Assembly: GCA_022316685.1 (NCBI GenBank)
Contig: JAKJHU010000082.1
Location: 1,302,001 to 1,366,000 of the forward strand
DNA from: Progne subis subis
Lineage: Eukaryota > Chordata > Aves > Passeriformes > Hirundinidae
Length of the DNA: 64,000 nucleotides
Direction of reading: 5' to 3'
Position numbers and translations under genes: made by a program
Shown: positions 33,912-48,900 of the stretch, piece after piece
How positions within the stretch are numbered: position 1 is the stretch's first letter
Layout of the letters: each line of letters opens with the position of its first letter
The notes under the pieces: model-generated
What the model was told of the DNA's origin: nothing
Database searches by the model: none
What the model saw: the letters and a program-made list of their open reading frames with translations, nothing else

Positions 33912-36900
33912 GTACAGTTGTGATGTTCCAGTTGTTAAACTGTATTTGAAAGTGGGGCAAGGGGGAAATTAAAGCTACTGAAATGGAATCGATTAGGAAT
34001 TATTTTGGTGGTTTATACTCTGATAAAGGGTGATTTATGTACCTTTGAACCAGGTGTGTGTCCTGTTGGTTGGCTTAAGCCACTGGCAGCTGATAATGAT
34101 ATTTTAAATGATTTGGAACTGTAGGGACATTGCATTCTTTTAATAAGAAGCTCACAGCTGTACAAGTGTTCTGGTGCTTGTGACCACCACAGTGCCTTCA
34201 GTACTGCACAAGTAGTTCTTCTCTTCTTGTCCATGCAAATCTTTACAGAGCAGAGTGTCCCTTACTGAAGCTGAAGAACTTTGTGTCTTCATGGATAGAG
34301 AATGGATTTTGGCTTTCCTGCCTCTTCTTCAGCCCACAGTAAGATGTGAGAAGTTCCTGTGCTAGTGCAGTTTCCTTTAGATGGATGTCTTGCTACTTCA
34401 GGTTCTGTACCTGTCCACAGTCATTTACTTCTCAACTGGCACTCTTAATTTTACAGCTTTACAGGAACTGACCTCAAAGTTCAGCCTGTGTGCAGCTGCA
34501 TCCCACCTAGTGAATTGTGTGGCAGAGATTTAGATAAGCACCCTCCTTGAGGCCTCTCCCAGCATTATTGAGCTATTACGTGTCAGTCTTGGCATCCACA
34601 GTCCCATATAAGAGTTAGTGACAATCTTTTCTTGTTCACCTATATTTTTAAGCAGTGTTGCCAGCTCCTCTACATTAGTTTTACCTAGATTTGGCACTTC
34701 TACACTACTACTTCTAGTGGTATGTTCCAGGTATCTTGCAGTGTACCACGGTAGTTCCCTCTCCTATTGGAGAGAAAAATGTTACATTCTGTTATGCAGC
34801 CTTGTTTGAAGGCTAGAGGGATTTTCATTTGCTGCTGCTTTTCTCCTTTCTCTAAAGGAGCCTTCCATCAGGAGAGAAGGGAGAGGTGCATTCTGAAGAG
34901 TCTCTGATGAGACTTGGCACTGCTTCCTTTATCTTGACCTCATTATTAGTACCTGGAGATGTGGTCTGTTCTTAAAATCTGTGCTCTTTTTGTGGTCTTT
35001 CCTATTGCTTGGACCCCTAATGGGGACTAGAGCAGCTCATCCCATTGTGTGTAGCTGTGTACTGGAGCATGTGCCTGTGTTCCTGATGCTGTAGCTGAAG
35101 GCTGGTATGTACCACTTCTTCTTGCTGGCATTTAGCTCCACACCTCCATCTTTTGAAAGCCCTCATTTACGTGAGGCTCCTGCTCTGCCAAGTAATATGC
35201 TAACGCTGTGGAGTGGCTTTTCCTGTGTCATACAGAAGGTATCACATTGTGCTCGCAGAACAAAGGCAGCACATGTTCAGTAGGGTAAGTGTGAGGAAGG
35301 CTAAATCCTGACATCCCGGGGAACAAGCCAGGGTGTGGTGGTGCTGTTCCCTGTCATCTTTGCTAATCACAGAGGAGCTGATGAATCCGAGCACTCACAC
35401 CGCCAGTGTCCGCATCTCCATGCAGAGATTCATCAGGAATTATTTGTTTCCTTGGCAAGCCAAGACTTCAGGAAGGTGACCCCGGTTGTGATTGTTTAGC
35501 TCAAATGCTTCACTGATTTGATAAAGTTCTTCAATATCTTATGGACCAGGCATCAGATCTTTGAGGGCACAGCTCTGAGTAGACACCCTGAATCTTGTGC
35601 CTTCTTCCTGTCCAAGTCTGTGGAAATGACTGGAGTGACTTTGGAGTTAAAAGGCAGGGGTCTGAGCAGTAGCCTTTATTAGAAAAGAGCTAACATTTCT
35701 TCATGCCCATATTTAGGCATCTTTTTCTCTTTCATTGTCCCTTTTATTATGATGATCCTTTCTGCAATGTAACTTTTCAGCCTCCTTTGGGGAAGAATTC
35801 TGTGCTGGTGGCAGGGTGAGTTCTGTGGCTGGTAGTAGAACAAAAATAGGAAAACTCATTTCACATGAAGCACAAAAATTGCTGCCTGATACTAAAAGGG
35901 GAGAAGGATGTAAAAATTGTTCTCATTTTTATGACTTCATTTTATTAGTGATTTGATGTGTATAAAATATGGTCTGTCTCAGTAATTTTGGCCTTGTTGC
36001 TGTTTAATCCAGGGGTATGCTTTTGTAACCTGCCACATATCAACGATGTAATTTCAGTGCTGGGTCAGCATGCTAAATACTCACTATTGGTTATAAAAGT
36101 ACCATTTGGGTTAAGGGGCTGCCTACTTAGACTATTTTGTTTCTTATAATACTGACTTTGCTACTACATGGAGAATGCTCTTTAACAATTTGTTGCATGA
36201 TTGGAAATACAGATTTATAAGAAAATTAGACAAATAATTTTCCCGGGAATTTATAAGTGTAATTATGCTTGAACAGAATTCCTCATTTTTTTCAGGTCTT
36301 AGGCTGAAATTTAAAACCATTTTTTAAACAATGTTTTAAGACAATGTTTTGTGAGTGGAAACAAAAAAATCAAAGGAGATAATAAAGATTTTTAAGTTTT
36401 GGACAGTGTGTGTTCCTGTCCATTATTTATACTCAAAATGGTAGATATTCTTCAAAGTAAAAGATGTAAACCAATAGTAATGTTTTGTTCAATTATGAAA
36501 CATTTTGCCCTGTAATACTGGAAAATTTGTTTTATAACCAAAAATTTGAAATTCAGGTGTATCCTAGTTACATGTTAATCTACCTTCTGAGCTCTGTGAA
36601 GGCTGGAGAAAAATTAACCAGGTAGTTCTCCAGGTCATTTGAAATGTCCTTTAAGTGTGTGGTGCTCGTTGGGGAGCTGGGCTGTGGCTCACTGCTCCCG
36701 TCTCCCTTGTGTGCCACTGCTCTGGTACTTGCTGGCTGCAGTGCTGTGTTTAGCGCAGAGGTTGGGCTTGCTGTCTGACAGTGTTTTGGAAGGGAAATGA
36801 GATTCAGGTGCTTTATAACTGAAATGTGTTCATTATTTATGCTGTTTGTTCTCCGTTGCTTGTGCTCCCTCAGAAAGGGAGGCTAAAGGGAAGGGAATGT

Positions 36901-39900
36901 TAACTTCCTTTCCTATAAGCAGGACCTACCCTTCATCTAATCCATTAGTTACTCTTTATCCACATCTCTTCCTCCTCCTTGACTGATCCCAGCATTTTTT
37001 TCACACTACAGTTCCCTTGGTGTGTGGCACACATTTACTGGCGTGCTGGTAAATATTTACTCGTACAATCAAGTTGTTCTTTGCTGCCCTCTGACCTTGG
37101 GTTAACCCGGTCTGGGCTGCTGGGGGGTTGTTGGAGCCCCGCTGTTCTCCCAGGCAGGTTGGCCCTTGCAGGCAGGGTTGGCCTCCTTCCTTTGGGTCCC
37201 AGCTGTGTGCGATGGCAGCACCTTGAGTCACGGGGCTGCACCAAGAGCTGCCTGGCTCAGCAGTCGCAGGCTGATGCTGTGCCATGTTGCCATAGGTCAG
37301 ATTTCATTCAGGGAGTTAATGCTGTCATTCAGAAAGCAGTAAAATCTTAGCTTTGTTACGCATGTGTGTACAATTAATCCGTGGCTGAAAGAAGGCTAAA
37401 GGTTAAGTAATCTGCCTAGGCTCCAGTGTAGGGCTGTTACTCAAGGGGTAAAGATGAGGCTTCTTCAGGAAGTAGCAGGTGAGAGGACATGCTTCTGTTC
37501 TAATTGAACTTAGCTCTTCTGTGCTGTCTCTGTGCTGAATGCTTATGGAAAATCATGCAATCCGTTTTGGCTTTTAAATGTACTACTGCACCGATGTAGT
37601 TACTAATACATTTATGGAATTGTGTGTTTGTGTAAGCATTTTGAAATTCAGCCAATTTAAATAGTTATTAAAATGATGCTTTGTACTTGTGATCGATACT
37701 GCTTTAGATTAGTAAAATTATTCACCCAGTACAGGCTCGAAGCTATATCTGGTTTCTCTTTTTTGCTGGATGTTTTTATTAATAGTGCAGTTTCTGTAAC
37801 TGCATTATCCTTGTGTAGAGAACCCCCAGCCGCTAGGGTTCCATAGGCCTGGAGACTGCCAAGCTCACTGGAAATATTTCAGGTCTGGCCATGTGTTCTT
37901 TATCTTTTTCTACTGTTCATAAACCCCAAATAATGCAGCTCTACAACTCTAGATTTGGGGTTTGCACTGCTTACCATTTAAGGAAATACTAAATTGTAGG
38001 GTATTTTACTGATCTTTCCAGAGGCTGGGATAAATCATAGCTATAAAGACGTGCAGCTATTCTGGTGTAACAATCATATGTGTGACTTCATGGTGTCTGC
38101 TTTTATTTTTAAATAGTATCTTCCTGTCTTTCATAAACATAGAGAAGTAAGTACTTCCTTTATTTTCCTTGCTTTACATTTAACTTTAGTACTGTGGCTT
38201 GTCCTCAGATGGTACTGATGTTTTGGCACCATTGAATTTCAAATATGACTTGCTATGAAATTTTTCTCTAAAATTCAGGTTGCTCCTCCTTAAGTGTTGA
38301 GAGAATATAAATACAGATGTTAGTACTTAAAAATACAAATTTTAACATATAAAATATATACTTAGAGACTATAATATATAGAGAGAGTATAGATATTCTG
38401 TATATATAAAATACATCCTGGTCATGTATTGTACTGGAATATATTTTATGTATTTATACATATGGCATCTGATTGTTAGTTCCACTTTTCATCATGTGTT
38501 TTTGGATGAACTTCATTTTGAACTTTATCTCTGGAGATATTTTCTCCCCACTTAAAAGAAGGCAGTGCATTAGGCAATTTAGATCTGAGTGTCTTAGAAA
38601 ATATTGCAAGTAATGCTAGCCAGCCTTGTCTTACCTTTCTTGATTTTGTTTTTAGCAGCTTTTTTTTATTTGGCTCTTCACACCAATATTTAATGTAGCA
38701 TTATATTTCTCAGTGTAACTATTTAAATTCCATTCTGCATCTGAAATTGCAAAAAATACGTCTGTACATCTTGTATTTGGAATATGTTTGAGAGTTCATA
38801 GAATATACAAGAGTAAGGAGGTTCTAGAAATCTGTCAGAGTTTATTTCTAGTGCTTTTGATGTTGAACTTTAGAGTAGAAGAGAAGAAGTATAAGGATGT
38901 TATATTTTACGAAAGTGTAGTGTGCATCAAAAGACGTTGGTTACTGATAGAACAGTTCAAGAAAACCTCGTATTTCTATTTCCAGAAGATACCCAGAAAT
39001 GATAGCTGGAGCAATGCAAGGCAGATGCTTTGGTGCTGCAGGTGGTCGGACACTGGTACAGGTTTCCTGGAGAGGAGTGGAGTGTCCATCCCTGGAGCTG
39101 CTGGAGCACGGCTGGCCATCAGCCTGCTCAGCTTGGCAGGACTGAGGTGGCCCTGCCTCAGCAGGTGCCTGCATCCTGGTGGCTTCCTGAGGTGCCCTCC
39201 AGCCTGAGCTGTGCTGCTGCTTGGGGATGTGGTTTAGTGGCAGCCTCGAGCTGAAGAGTCTTTTCCAGCCTCAGTGATTCAATGATTCCGTGTCTCTAAC
39301 TGCTACTTCCCACTAAAGCTTCATATCAAGCCAAGTTCCAGTGAAGCACGTTCAGGTGGTCTTGGCAGCTGTGAAGAGCACTGAAGTCCTGCTGTCTCCT
39401 ATTGAAGTTCCCAAGCTGTATGGTCATGTTGGGCTAGAAGGTTTTTTGGTTTTTTAAAGCCCTCAGTGTTTGGAAATACTGCATTATTTTCTGCCTGCTT
39501 TGCAAGCGTTTCCATTACTGGTGTCTGTCTTGGGCTGATGGTGAGGGAGAGGCCTCAAGTGCAGTTATTAAAGTTTTGGGGTTGGGAGGCTTGTTCTCTT
39601 TCCTGGGGTTTTGGTAGGACAAATTCTCCACTCGCATTTATAATTACAGGCATGCCCTCAATACTGCCATCATTTTAGCTGAAATAGGCACTTACTTGAG
39701 CTGCCTCTCTTCCTCTTTCATCTTGCTTTCTACATTAGTGTGCAGGGACAGACTTTGCTTCCTCTTCCTTTGGTAGCCATACATCAGAGATATCTCTTCG
39801 TATCTCCATGTGTGACAGATGTTCCTCTTCTCCTCCGAAAGGGCTGTTTCTTCTGAATTTCAGAGAACAATTGTGTGGTGTAATTCTGCTTCAGTATGGT

Positions 39901-42900
39901 GAGCTGGTGTTCCCATTTCACATCTTCAGGAGCTGGTGTGAAATCAAAGTAGTCTTACCGAGCACCTGCTTCTTGCTGTCTGACTAACACTGCACAGAAA
40001 ATCCTTTGGAATTTCGATTGAGGAGGAGACAACTGGGACTAGGAACTGAAGTTAGCAGGAAGAGGGAGGCAGCAGGGAGTGGAAAGTTGTGGAGGAGCTG
40101 AAAATGATACGGAGCCTCCTTAAAGGTCATGGAATCCTTGCCTGCATACCTGGCAAAGCTGGAGTGGCTTTAGCTTGAATAGCACATGGGTCATGCTGAT
40201 CTTAAACCTCTCCGGATAAAAAGCGCAAATGAGAATCTTTTTACGTGCCCTTTATAAGACTGGCAATATCCAGAAAGTGATAATTTTATCACTTTATTAA
40301 TTTTCCATGAGCTATCAATCATAAATACTTTGCATTAAAGTGTATGCATACTTTGTTGGCAGGTTCATCTAATTACTAAAAACCAGTGCACTTACAAACC
40401 ATTCAGACTTTTTAGGCATGTGAAGAGCCATTATAATTAAACCAGTTATTTATGATGATAATTTTCAGCATTTTGCCCCCAAGCTCAGTAAACATATATT
40501 TTCTGGTCCAATACAACTATGTTTTAAGATTCAAGAGTAGGTATTGAGAAGTATTCTTGTTGATTTATATTTATTTAGTTTTACTTGTGACATAACTGAG
40601 TATCCACTGCTAAATGCTGCTCCAGCTCATCATGGCAACTTAGGAATTCCTCACAAGCGACAAGTCAGACCTGTCTGTCTTCTGTAAAGTGGACTTCGAG
40701 CAGGGAAGGATTTTAGACCTTCAATTATGTCCTTTAGAGTGTCTCTCTGGCTCTGTTGGTGAGGTTGTTCTTGTGTGCTGAGATAACCTGAAAATTAAAG
40801 TTGGTTCTCCTTGGGGTTGTGGTTGTTGGAAAGACTTGACCCACAGTAACTGGAATGGGAGCCTTAGTATTTGGCAAAACCTGATGTGTGCAAAATCTGC
40901 AGGAGGGATACATTTGGTCTCTCTGAGCAGTTCACTAGGCATGAGGCTCCATGTCATGTTTTCCAGTCTGATCCTGCGCAACTGATTTTACAGAATGGAA
41001 ATATTCTCAGATTCTTTTCATCCTGTTGCTGTTCTTTAGGGCATTTTTGAATGGGAAGTTAAAAGGCAGTAAAAAGGAAGAGATTTTTACCTTTGGTCAC
41101 TAAACTGTGTATGTCTTGCCTCTGTTTTTTATTGTTTGTTTTGTTTTGTTTTTTTAATACCAGACTCATAACAGTCTTATTTGCAGAAAGAATATCCACT
41201 GGGGTTTTTTTGCCAGTCTGTAATGTCCTGATTATTTCCCCCAAAGGAAGTTTGCAGACATGACAAATAAAGGAGTGTGCAGTTAGAAAGACAAATTACA
41301 TTGTGCTCTGACTGTATTGTTTTCTCACTTTCTTTAGGCGACGGAGGAGGTCTCAAAAAACCTTGTTGCCATGAAAGAAATCTTGTATGGCACCAATGAA
41401 AAAGAACCCCAAACAGAAGCTGTGGCACAGCTTGCTCAGGAGCTGTACAACAGTGGTCTTCTTAGTACCCTAGTAGCTGACTTGCAGCTCATTGATTTTG
41501 AGGTAAGAAAGGAGGTTTGACATTTCTCATGTTCTGTATGTTAACATAAACATCTGAATTCCTACCACTTTAATTGATTAAGATGTTTCAGTCTTTGGCT
41601 TTTATTTTGTGGTTGTGATACATCCATTAGAAAGAGAACTTGCTCTTCCAAACTGCGTCTAGATTGAGCAGCTGTAGAATATGAAATCTGTGACTTTTAG
41701 GCATATAAACAACACAAATTCGAAGTAGATAAACCTCTAATCTGGTGGTACAGTTCTGTTAAAATTATGGAATAATTCTGAATTGTTGTGTACACAGAAG
41801 TGTTAATCTCTTAGTAGTAATCCAGCAGTGAACATAAACCTTAATACTACAAGATGTATCTATCTGTTCATCTTGCTACATCAAATTACTAGGAAAAGTA
41901 ATAGAATTATTGTAACATTTATGAAGAAGATTAAATATGTAATTTAAAACTGTTAGTTTTATTAATAGTCCAGTATTTCTCTCTCCTTTTAGAAACAAGG
42001 GTTGCAACCTTTTTGCTTTTCCTCATCTTTTTTTGTGTTTATTAAAAAACAAGCCCAAGTTTTTATTGATCAATTCAAAGTAGCAAAACTTACTTATATT
42101 TAAAGGTATCTCTCTGCAAGCCTCTGTAGCATTTGTCACCACATCACATGGAATAACGTACCTTCCCAGCACCACAGAGAAAAATCCTATATAAGTTATG
42201 AGGTGTTGCACTACAGTTGGATTTTTCTCTTTTCCCTGAGGTCTCACAAGAAGTGTGTGGTTGTCTAGGAAAGGAGCCAAACCTGTATATCTCACTCCAC
42301 ATCCTCGACCATAAACATCATCCCACTTAAGATTGCTTAAAAACGGCATTGTTCATAAACAAGTTGTTCACCATACAAACACAACAGTTTAAAGTCCTAT
42401 TGTGGTTTGACATTCCAAAAACAATGGCTTTCTTCCCTGTTCTTTCTTCTCTCCCCTCCACCCCACCCCAACTCCCTCTGATTGTGTTTAATTGTAATAC
42501 AGTGGTATTTTTTTCCCTACCCACACAAGTGTTTATACCATACAGAAAACATTCAGGTTGTTAAATAAGCAAGGAAACCTGGGAAAGCTGAGAGGGAATG
42601 CTGAAATGGGATGGCCTTTAATTGCTGAAGAAAGGAAATCATGGAACGTCATCTGGATTCTGCTGATCTCTAGATTGGTATCAGACTGGTGTTTACTCAG
42701 TCCAGTTTTAGCAAAGGAAACTTTCATTATCTCATGGTAATGAAGAATGATAACAATTTGCACAGGCTTGCTCTCATTAAGGAGAGCCGTGCTTTTTATT
42801 CTAAGAGGACATGGAAGGATTGTGAGTGGTTTCCTGCCTGTGGCTCTTCTGCTGCTTTGTTTCACAAGGATATGATGGTTTCCCTTGGAGGGAGGACAAG

Positions 42901-45900
42901 TCATTCACTGCTTTCTAGGCTGGACCGTGTCTGCTGTTATGGGTGGGAGCTGGCAGGCTGTCCAGCTATTGTTGTTACCTAGAATTAATGTCAACACACC
43001 TGTGCTGCAGATGTGCTCCAGCTTCCCAGCTCTTACAAAGCCAATCAGATGTTGCCTTTGATATCCCAAATGCTTGTGGTGGGTTTACTGCATTTTTCCA
43101 TTACTGATGGAAATACGTATTTGATTTTCTGGTGGTTTTTAAACTTGAAGGGTCTAGAATTTTTTCTTTCTGGCTTCCCACCACAACTGGAGGTTATTTA
43201 GTGACAAACTAAATTTTTTCTTTTGTTTCAGTCTCACTTCTGAAGAAAGTTTCCTTATAGAACAGGAATAGGCAGCTTATTAGTAGACAGGGACTATTCA
43301 TTGTGACTCTTTAACTGTACTCAAATATACTTGAATCTAAATTGCTATGGTAAAAACAACCCATTAAGAAATAAAAACTAAAAAAAAAATAACAAATTTG
43401 ATGTTTTAATGAAGAAAACTGTAATTGTCCAGCCCTTGCCTTGTACCCTTCCCTGGAGGCTTGCTTTCCAATAAAGCAGTCAACACAACCATCTCCTTCC
43501 CAGTCTTAACAGCTTACCAGCTATCTTCCTGCTGGTTTGCACTGAAAGAGGATGGTATCCCTGGTGAAACTGGGTTTTTTATTCTGTTATTTTGGAATTT
43601 TCTATTGAAGAATTAAAAAAAAAAACAACAAAAAAACCAAAACAAAACTGGCCTTTTGCCCAGGGGAGCTGTCTCCTTCTGCTGAGAAGACAATACAAGC
43701 ACAGTGTCCCTCTCACCTGCGGCCGTCGGGGCCTGCTGGCTGTTGTTGGGCCGTGAGGTCACTTGGCAAGGGACAAAAAAGTGACCAAACCTGGCTGTGG
43801 GTGGCTGTGTGCCACGGGCAGCTCAGGGATGGGGTGATAGGGAAAAGCTCTTCCTGCCGGGGACTCCGAGGCTAACGCCGTGACCAGCACGGCGCTGGTG
43901 AATGGGACTCGATGATTATATTATGTGGAGTTTCACTAAAGCAATTCCTGCAAACACTGCTCTACTCATGTCAGAACAAAGAGTTCTGGTGTTGCATTGG
44001 GCTGGCTTTCAATGGAATTGTAATTGAGAAAACAAGCGTTTACAAACAATCTCTTCTGTCCTGAAAACAACACTCCGGCAAAAGTGTCTGTGGTAATTCA
44101 CAAACATGCCATTTGTAAAACTCCACTCCTCCTACGTTTTCATAAACATTTCTTTTTTTTTTCTCAGGCAGTCTTCTTTAAACTGATTAGAAAACAGAAA
44201 GAATTTTAAATAATTGATGTTGTTTTTAAAATTCTTGCTTGTTAAATACGCCCTGCATTTTACTCAAAAGCTTCCTGGTGTTACTCAGGAGATTTACAGC
44301 ACAGCTAGAGCTTGTCAAGAAACATTATATACGTCTAGGTTTGGTGTAGAACATTCAGGGAACCTGTAGGTGGAGTTGCTTAGCAGGCCTTTATTTGCAG
44401 GTCTAAGCTTAGTAGAAGCTGGCTGGTCTTTTTCTGGAACAGATCTGATAGCGCATAATCCTGAAGGTGTCTTTGTGCAGTCGAGATTGGACAGTTAATT
44501 GCAGAAATCTGGCTTTTAAATGGTGCATGTGGATGACAGTGAAAAGTGCTTATGTTTATAATCAGCTTTTTCTTAGATGTCTGTACCAGCTTGTCATCTT
44601 CAGCTGTGGTCTGACAGAAGAAATAAACAGGAGATGTGTATTTTTTCAACAAAGAACATTTCCAGTTCCTTTTACACTGTCTGGTGCTATGCTTTTGCAT
44701 TTTTTTGTGTACAATGTGTGCTGAATTCCAGCATCCTGGTCTTATTTTTATTTCTTTCGTGCCTTGAAAAATATGAGACTTGCATTTTAGGTCAGTGGAT
44801 GATTTCTGTGTGTATTATTCATTTGTTTATTTATTCCACTTTCATAAGTTGCAGTTCTAAGTTGGATGTTAACACTGCAGTTGGAAATGCTCTGCACACT
44901 CTTAATGGTGGCATTGTGTGTCCCTAGACAAGGGGAGAGGATAATGGAATGTTGAAGAAATACACTTCCAGGCAAGAGCACAGTTAAAAACTGTTAGACT
45001 TTTAGCAAAATCAAATATCAAATAAGCCCAGGAGGATTGATGCTGCATAGAAATACCTGATGAAACATCAACTGGCTTTAGTTCTGAATGTAAATTCCCC
45101 CTGATCTGGCTGCAATGTTGGTATCATGTTTTGAGTGCTTTGGCATATTTGAAATGGGCATAAAGAAAGGGAATATTGAATCTCTTCAAGATCAGAGCAT
45201 GGAGGAACCCCCAGTACAGCTGCATGAGGTGATGAGAATGTTTAATTGTTAACTTGTCTGTGGACTTCAATATAATATTCTGTGTTTAACGGCTGCTGTT
45301 TTTGACAGGGCAAGAAAGATGTTGCGCAAATTTTCAACAACATTCTCAGAAGACAAATTGGTACAAGAACTCCCACAGTTGAATACATCTGCACTCAACA
45401 GAATATCTTATTCATGCTATTAAAAGGGTATGTGCATTCTGAGGCATAAATACAATTTTACATAAAATAAGGGCTTTTTAAATGCGTGGAAAAGCGGTGA
45501 GTTCTGACATGTTCTTCCTTTGCAACATGCTTGGTTTTATTTTCTTTTTCCTTGGTTTTGGGGTCTGTAATTCCCCTAAGTAAAGGAAAATTTAGGAAAT
45601 AGAACACCAACTGTCTATTTTTGCATGAAATATAACTGAAAATTGAGAACTGTTAGTACTGTGAAATACTCTTACTGGGCTAATGTCTTCCTTTCATTAT
45701 GCTATGTGAGCCTTTTTAAACTATTCTTATGTGAACTTACTTATCAGGAGTTGAAGGCTGTTCTTTTTCCTTGTAACCACAGTAATTTCCAGTTTGCTGG
45801 CCTATCTTAGATTTCTGATTCATAGTGATTTATATGGCTGTATTGACATAAACACACCAACTCAAACCTGACTAAAAAAGAAGGATTTGAGGCATATTGT

Positions 45901-48900
45901 GCATGCCAGACAACTGTTTCTTCCTCTCTTCTTTTAATATCTAATGTGCTGGATATTGGAGGGTCATGCCATACTGAATACACATAGACCTGCAGCTCTC
46001 AAATGTGAAAGCAGAAAATAATTGCTTGCATTTCTAGTAACATTAATTAAGAAAGTTCTCAGAATTGCAATTCCACTGTGTTATTTTGGGACAGACAAGC
46101 TCATCAAACATTAATAAACAATTAAAAGAAATACAGATCTTTTTAATTCTAGCTACAGCTGCTGGGTAAGCTTGATGTAGTTGAGGAGTACTTATTCCAC
46201 CTACTGGGATAACTCAAGGGTGTATGAAAGGACCACTCATCGCAGTGGGATATTTGCCTGTTCATAGCATTATTTGCCTGTAATGTCATTTAAATGTTAG
46301 AGGGACAAAAAAATATTAATTGTGGCATAATGCAAAAAGTATTATTGATTCAGTGCTTCTTCAAAATAATTTACAGAAGAAGGCAAATATATTTGAGATG
46401 CACAGAGATAAAACTGCTTTTTCAGCGTGTTCTCATTGGTAAGTGGTTGAATGAGGGCTGCAGCACGTTGGTGCTCACTTTTAGTCTGTGTTGCCACCCT
46501 TCAGAGAGCTTTATTCTCACAGGGGTTGTTGAAACTCAAATTTATAAGTCAGGCTGTTTGAAACGGGCATTTAGCAACTTACATGTTACATCTGGTATCG
46601 AACTGAGACAAATCTATGTAAATATAAACTGTGGCATGAATTTCAAATCTCCACGACAGGTTGAATGGGAGACTGTTGCAGGATTTAATGAAAATGATTT
46701 CAGGTTTTTTGTAGGGTAATGTAGTTAATGCTCAGTATGCACAACGATACTTTTCTCCTGAAATTTTGGGGAATTTCAGTTAGCTTCCACTGGTTTAGGA
46801 GGGAGGATTCTGGAGGTGTAAGGCAGGAAGGCATGTGAGAGGCTGTGGCTGCTCCAGAAGCTGGAGCCCCATGATGTGCAGCGCAGCTAGTGGTGCTGAA
46901 AAATGGTTAAATGAGAGAGGATATGTGAATTTATGTCCAGTATTTTTAATCCCTCATGCTCATGTGGAAAGCTTTATGGAAATTTCTGTCATGTTTAAGT
47001 GAGCAGCTTTTCAAGGCAAATCATTTACTGCTTTTTCAGATGTCTGCAATCCCACCAGTATGGACCAAGAAAACTGATTTTGAGAGCAAAGAAAGTGTTT
47101 TTATTTAGTCTTGTTTCCCAGTTTGTGAAAGTCCTTTGAATTGGCTATAACTGTAACTGGCAACTATTTCAGCAGTATTTTGTATCAATATTTAAAAATG
47201 GAGTTTAATGCAGGAATAAGTACCTGTAATTTTTATGGTTTGTTTACTTGATAGTACCGAACACTGTACTTAGCAACGTGGTGCTGCAGTGCTAATTTGT
47301 GAAAGTTTATACATTTATAAAGAATCTTGGCTGGTTTTTTTTTTAATAGGTACGAATCTCCAGAAATTGCTCTAAATTGTGGGATAATGCTTAGAGAATG
47401 CATCCGGCATGAACCACTAGCTAAAATCATCTTGTGGTCAGAACAATTCTATGACTTCTTCAGATACGTGGAAATGTCAACGTTTGACATCGCTTCTGAT
47501 GCATTTGCCACCTTCAAGGTAATTTCCTCACGACCTTGGAATTGTTCCTTCTGTACTCCTCTGCTTTGTGAACCCACTGCTGTGTGTGATGTTCTTGGCA
47601 AAACAAGCCTTGGGAGAGGGGAAGAGAACAGGTGTGATGCACATGGGTAAGATGGACACTGTTCTTCCTTATTTCTCAGAATGCAAGCCACACCTGTAAA
47701 TACATATTTTATATTTGCTCTCCAAAATCGCGTTCTGGAGAGTGAGCTTTACCATGCATTACCTGAATGCAGGTGTACTTCCATGCCAGGGGCTGTAAAT
47801 CTGTGTCTGCAGCTCCTCCTGTGCTCCTCCTGAGGATATTTGATGCCGTTTCTTTGTCTGGGGAAATTTTTTGTGGTCCAATTTTTTTGTCCCTTTAACA
47901 ATGAGTTCTGGGGACAATAAGCATTATATTAGTATTAAATGGTGGGTGTTAACCTCTCTGGTATGTAGCTGTGTGCAGAGTATAGCCTTGATCTATTAGT
48001 AGCACTCTTCAGTAATAATTTAACAGGCTGTTTCTCTGTGAATTAAAGTAACTCATCACAGATCTTTCCTCAGTGAGGCCATGATCCTGAGCAGTGTCCA
48101 GGTAACTGCATTTATGTCCTAAATTAGTGTGTTTAATGTCGCAGAATTTTGGATTAAATGTCTTATGTGTGTGAGAATGTCTTCATACTGTTTAAATCGT
48201 TACAGTGACAGTACTGGGTTTGTGCTTTTTTACAGGATTTGCTTACAAGACACAAGTTGTTAAGTGCAGAATTTTTGGAACAACATTACGATAGGGTGAG
48301 CAGACACCTTTTTGTATTTAGAGCTCTAGAAGTTAGTGGTTTTATTCCTTGTTTAGCTCTGATTTTGGGGATTTCCACACAATGTTAAATCAACTGAACT
48401 TTTGGTTCAGTTTCACCCCCTAATGCTAAAACAAATACTGTTAGAGAGTTTTATTTATCCCGACATTTTCAGCAACATGACTTCAGTCCTTTTGCCTTTC
48501 AACACATTATTCAAAACCAGTTCCACAAAGATATTTGTGTTAAATCTTACTCTGATTAAAACTCCCAGACTTCCCAGGCAATTAAAAAAAACCAACCAAA
48601 CAAAAAAACAACCAACAAACAAACTTGGAATCACATTGATTTCTTAAAGGTGTGTCTTCAGGCGTGTTCACTAAATCAAAAATATCTGCTCTGAGTGACT
48701 CAGTTTTAAACAGGAGACAAAAATCATTATTTCCTTTTTGAGTACTTGCTTTAGCCCTGAAGTATCTACTAAATAATGCTTTAGGCGCTGTTTGGGATCC
48801 AATTAAGAGGCTGTGAGAAATGAGATGTGTGGAGTTGATACTTAGCTGACCTCTTATCTACTTCAGAGCAAAGTTTTTCTTGCTGTGATACCGTATCTGA

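Noticed and set aside
46294..46719. 141-codon ORF in CAB39 intron 4
   Set aside because: It has no recognisable family, and the CAB39 exons on both sides splice perfectly without it.
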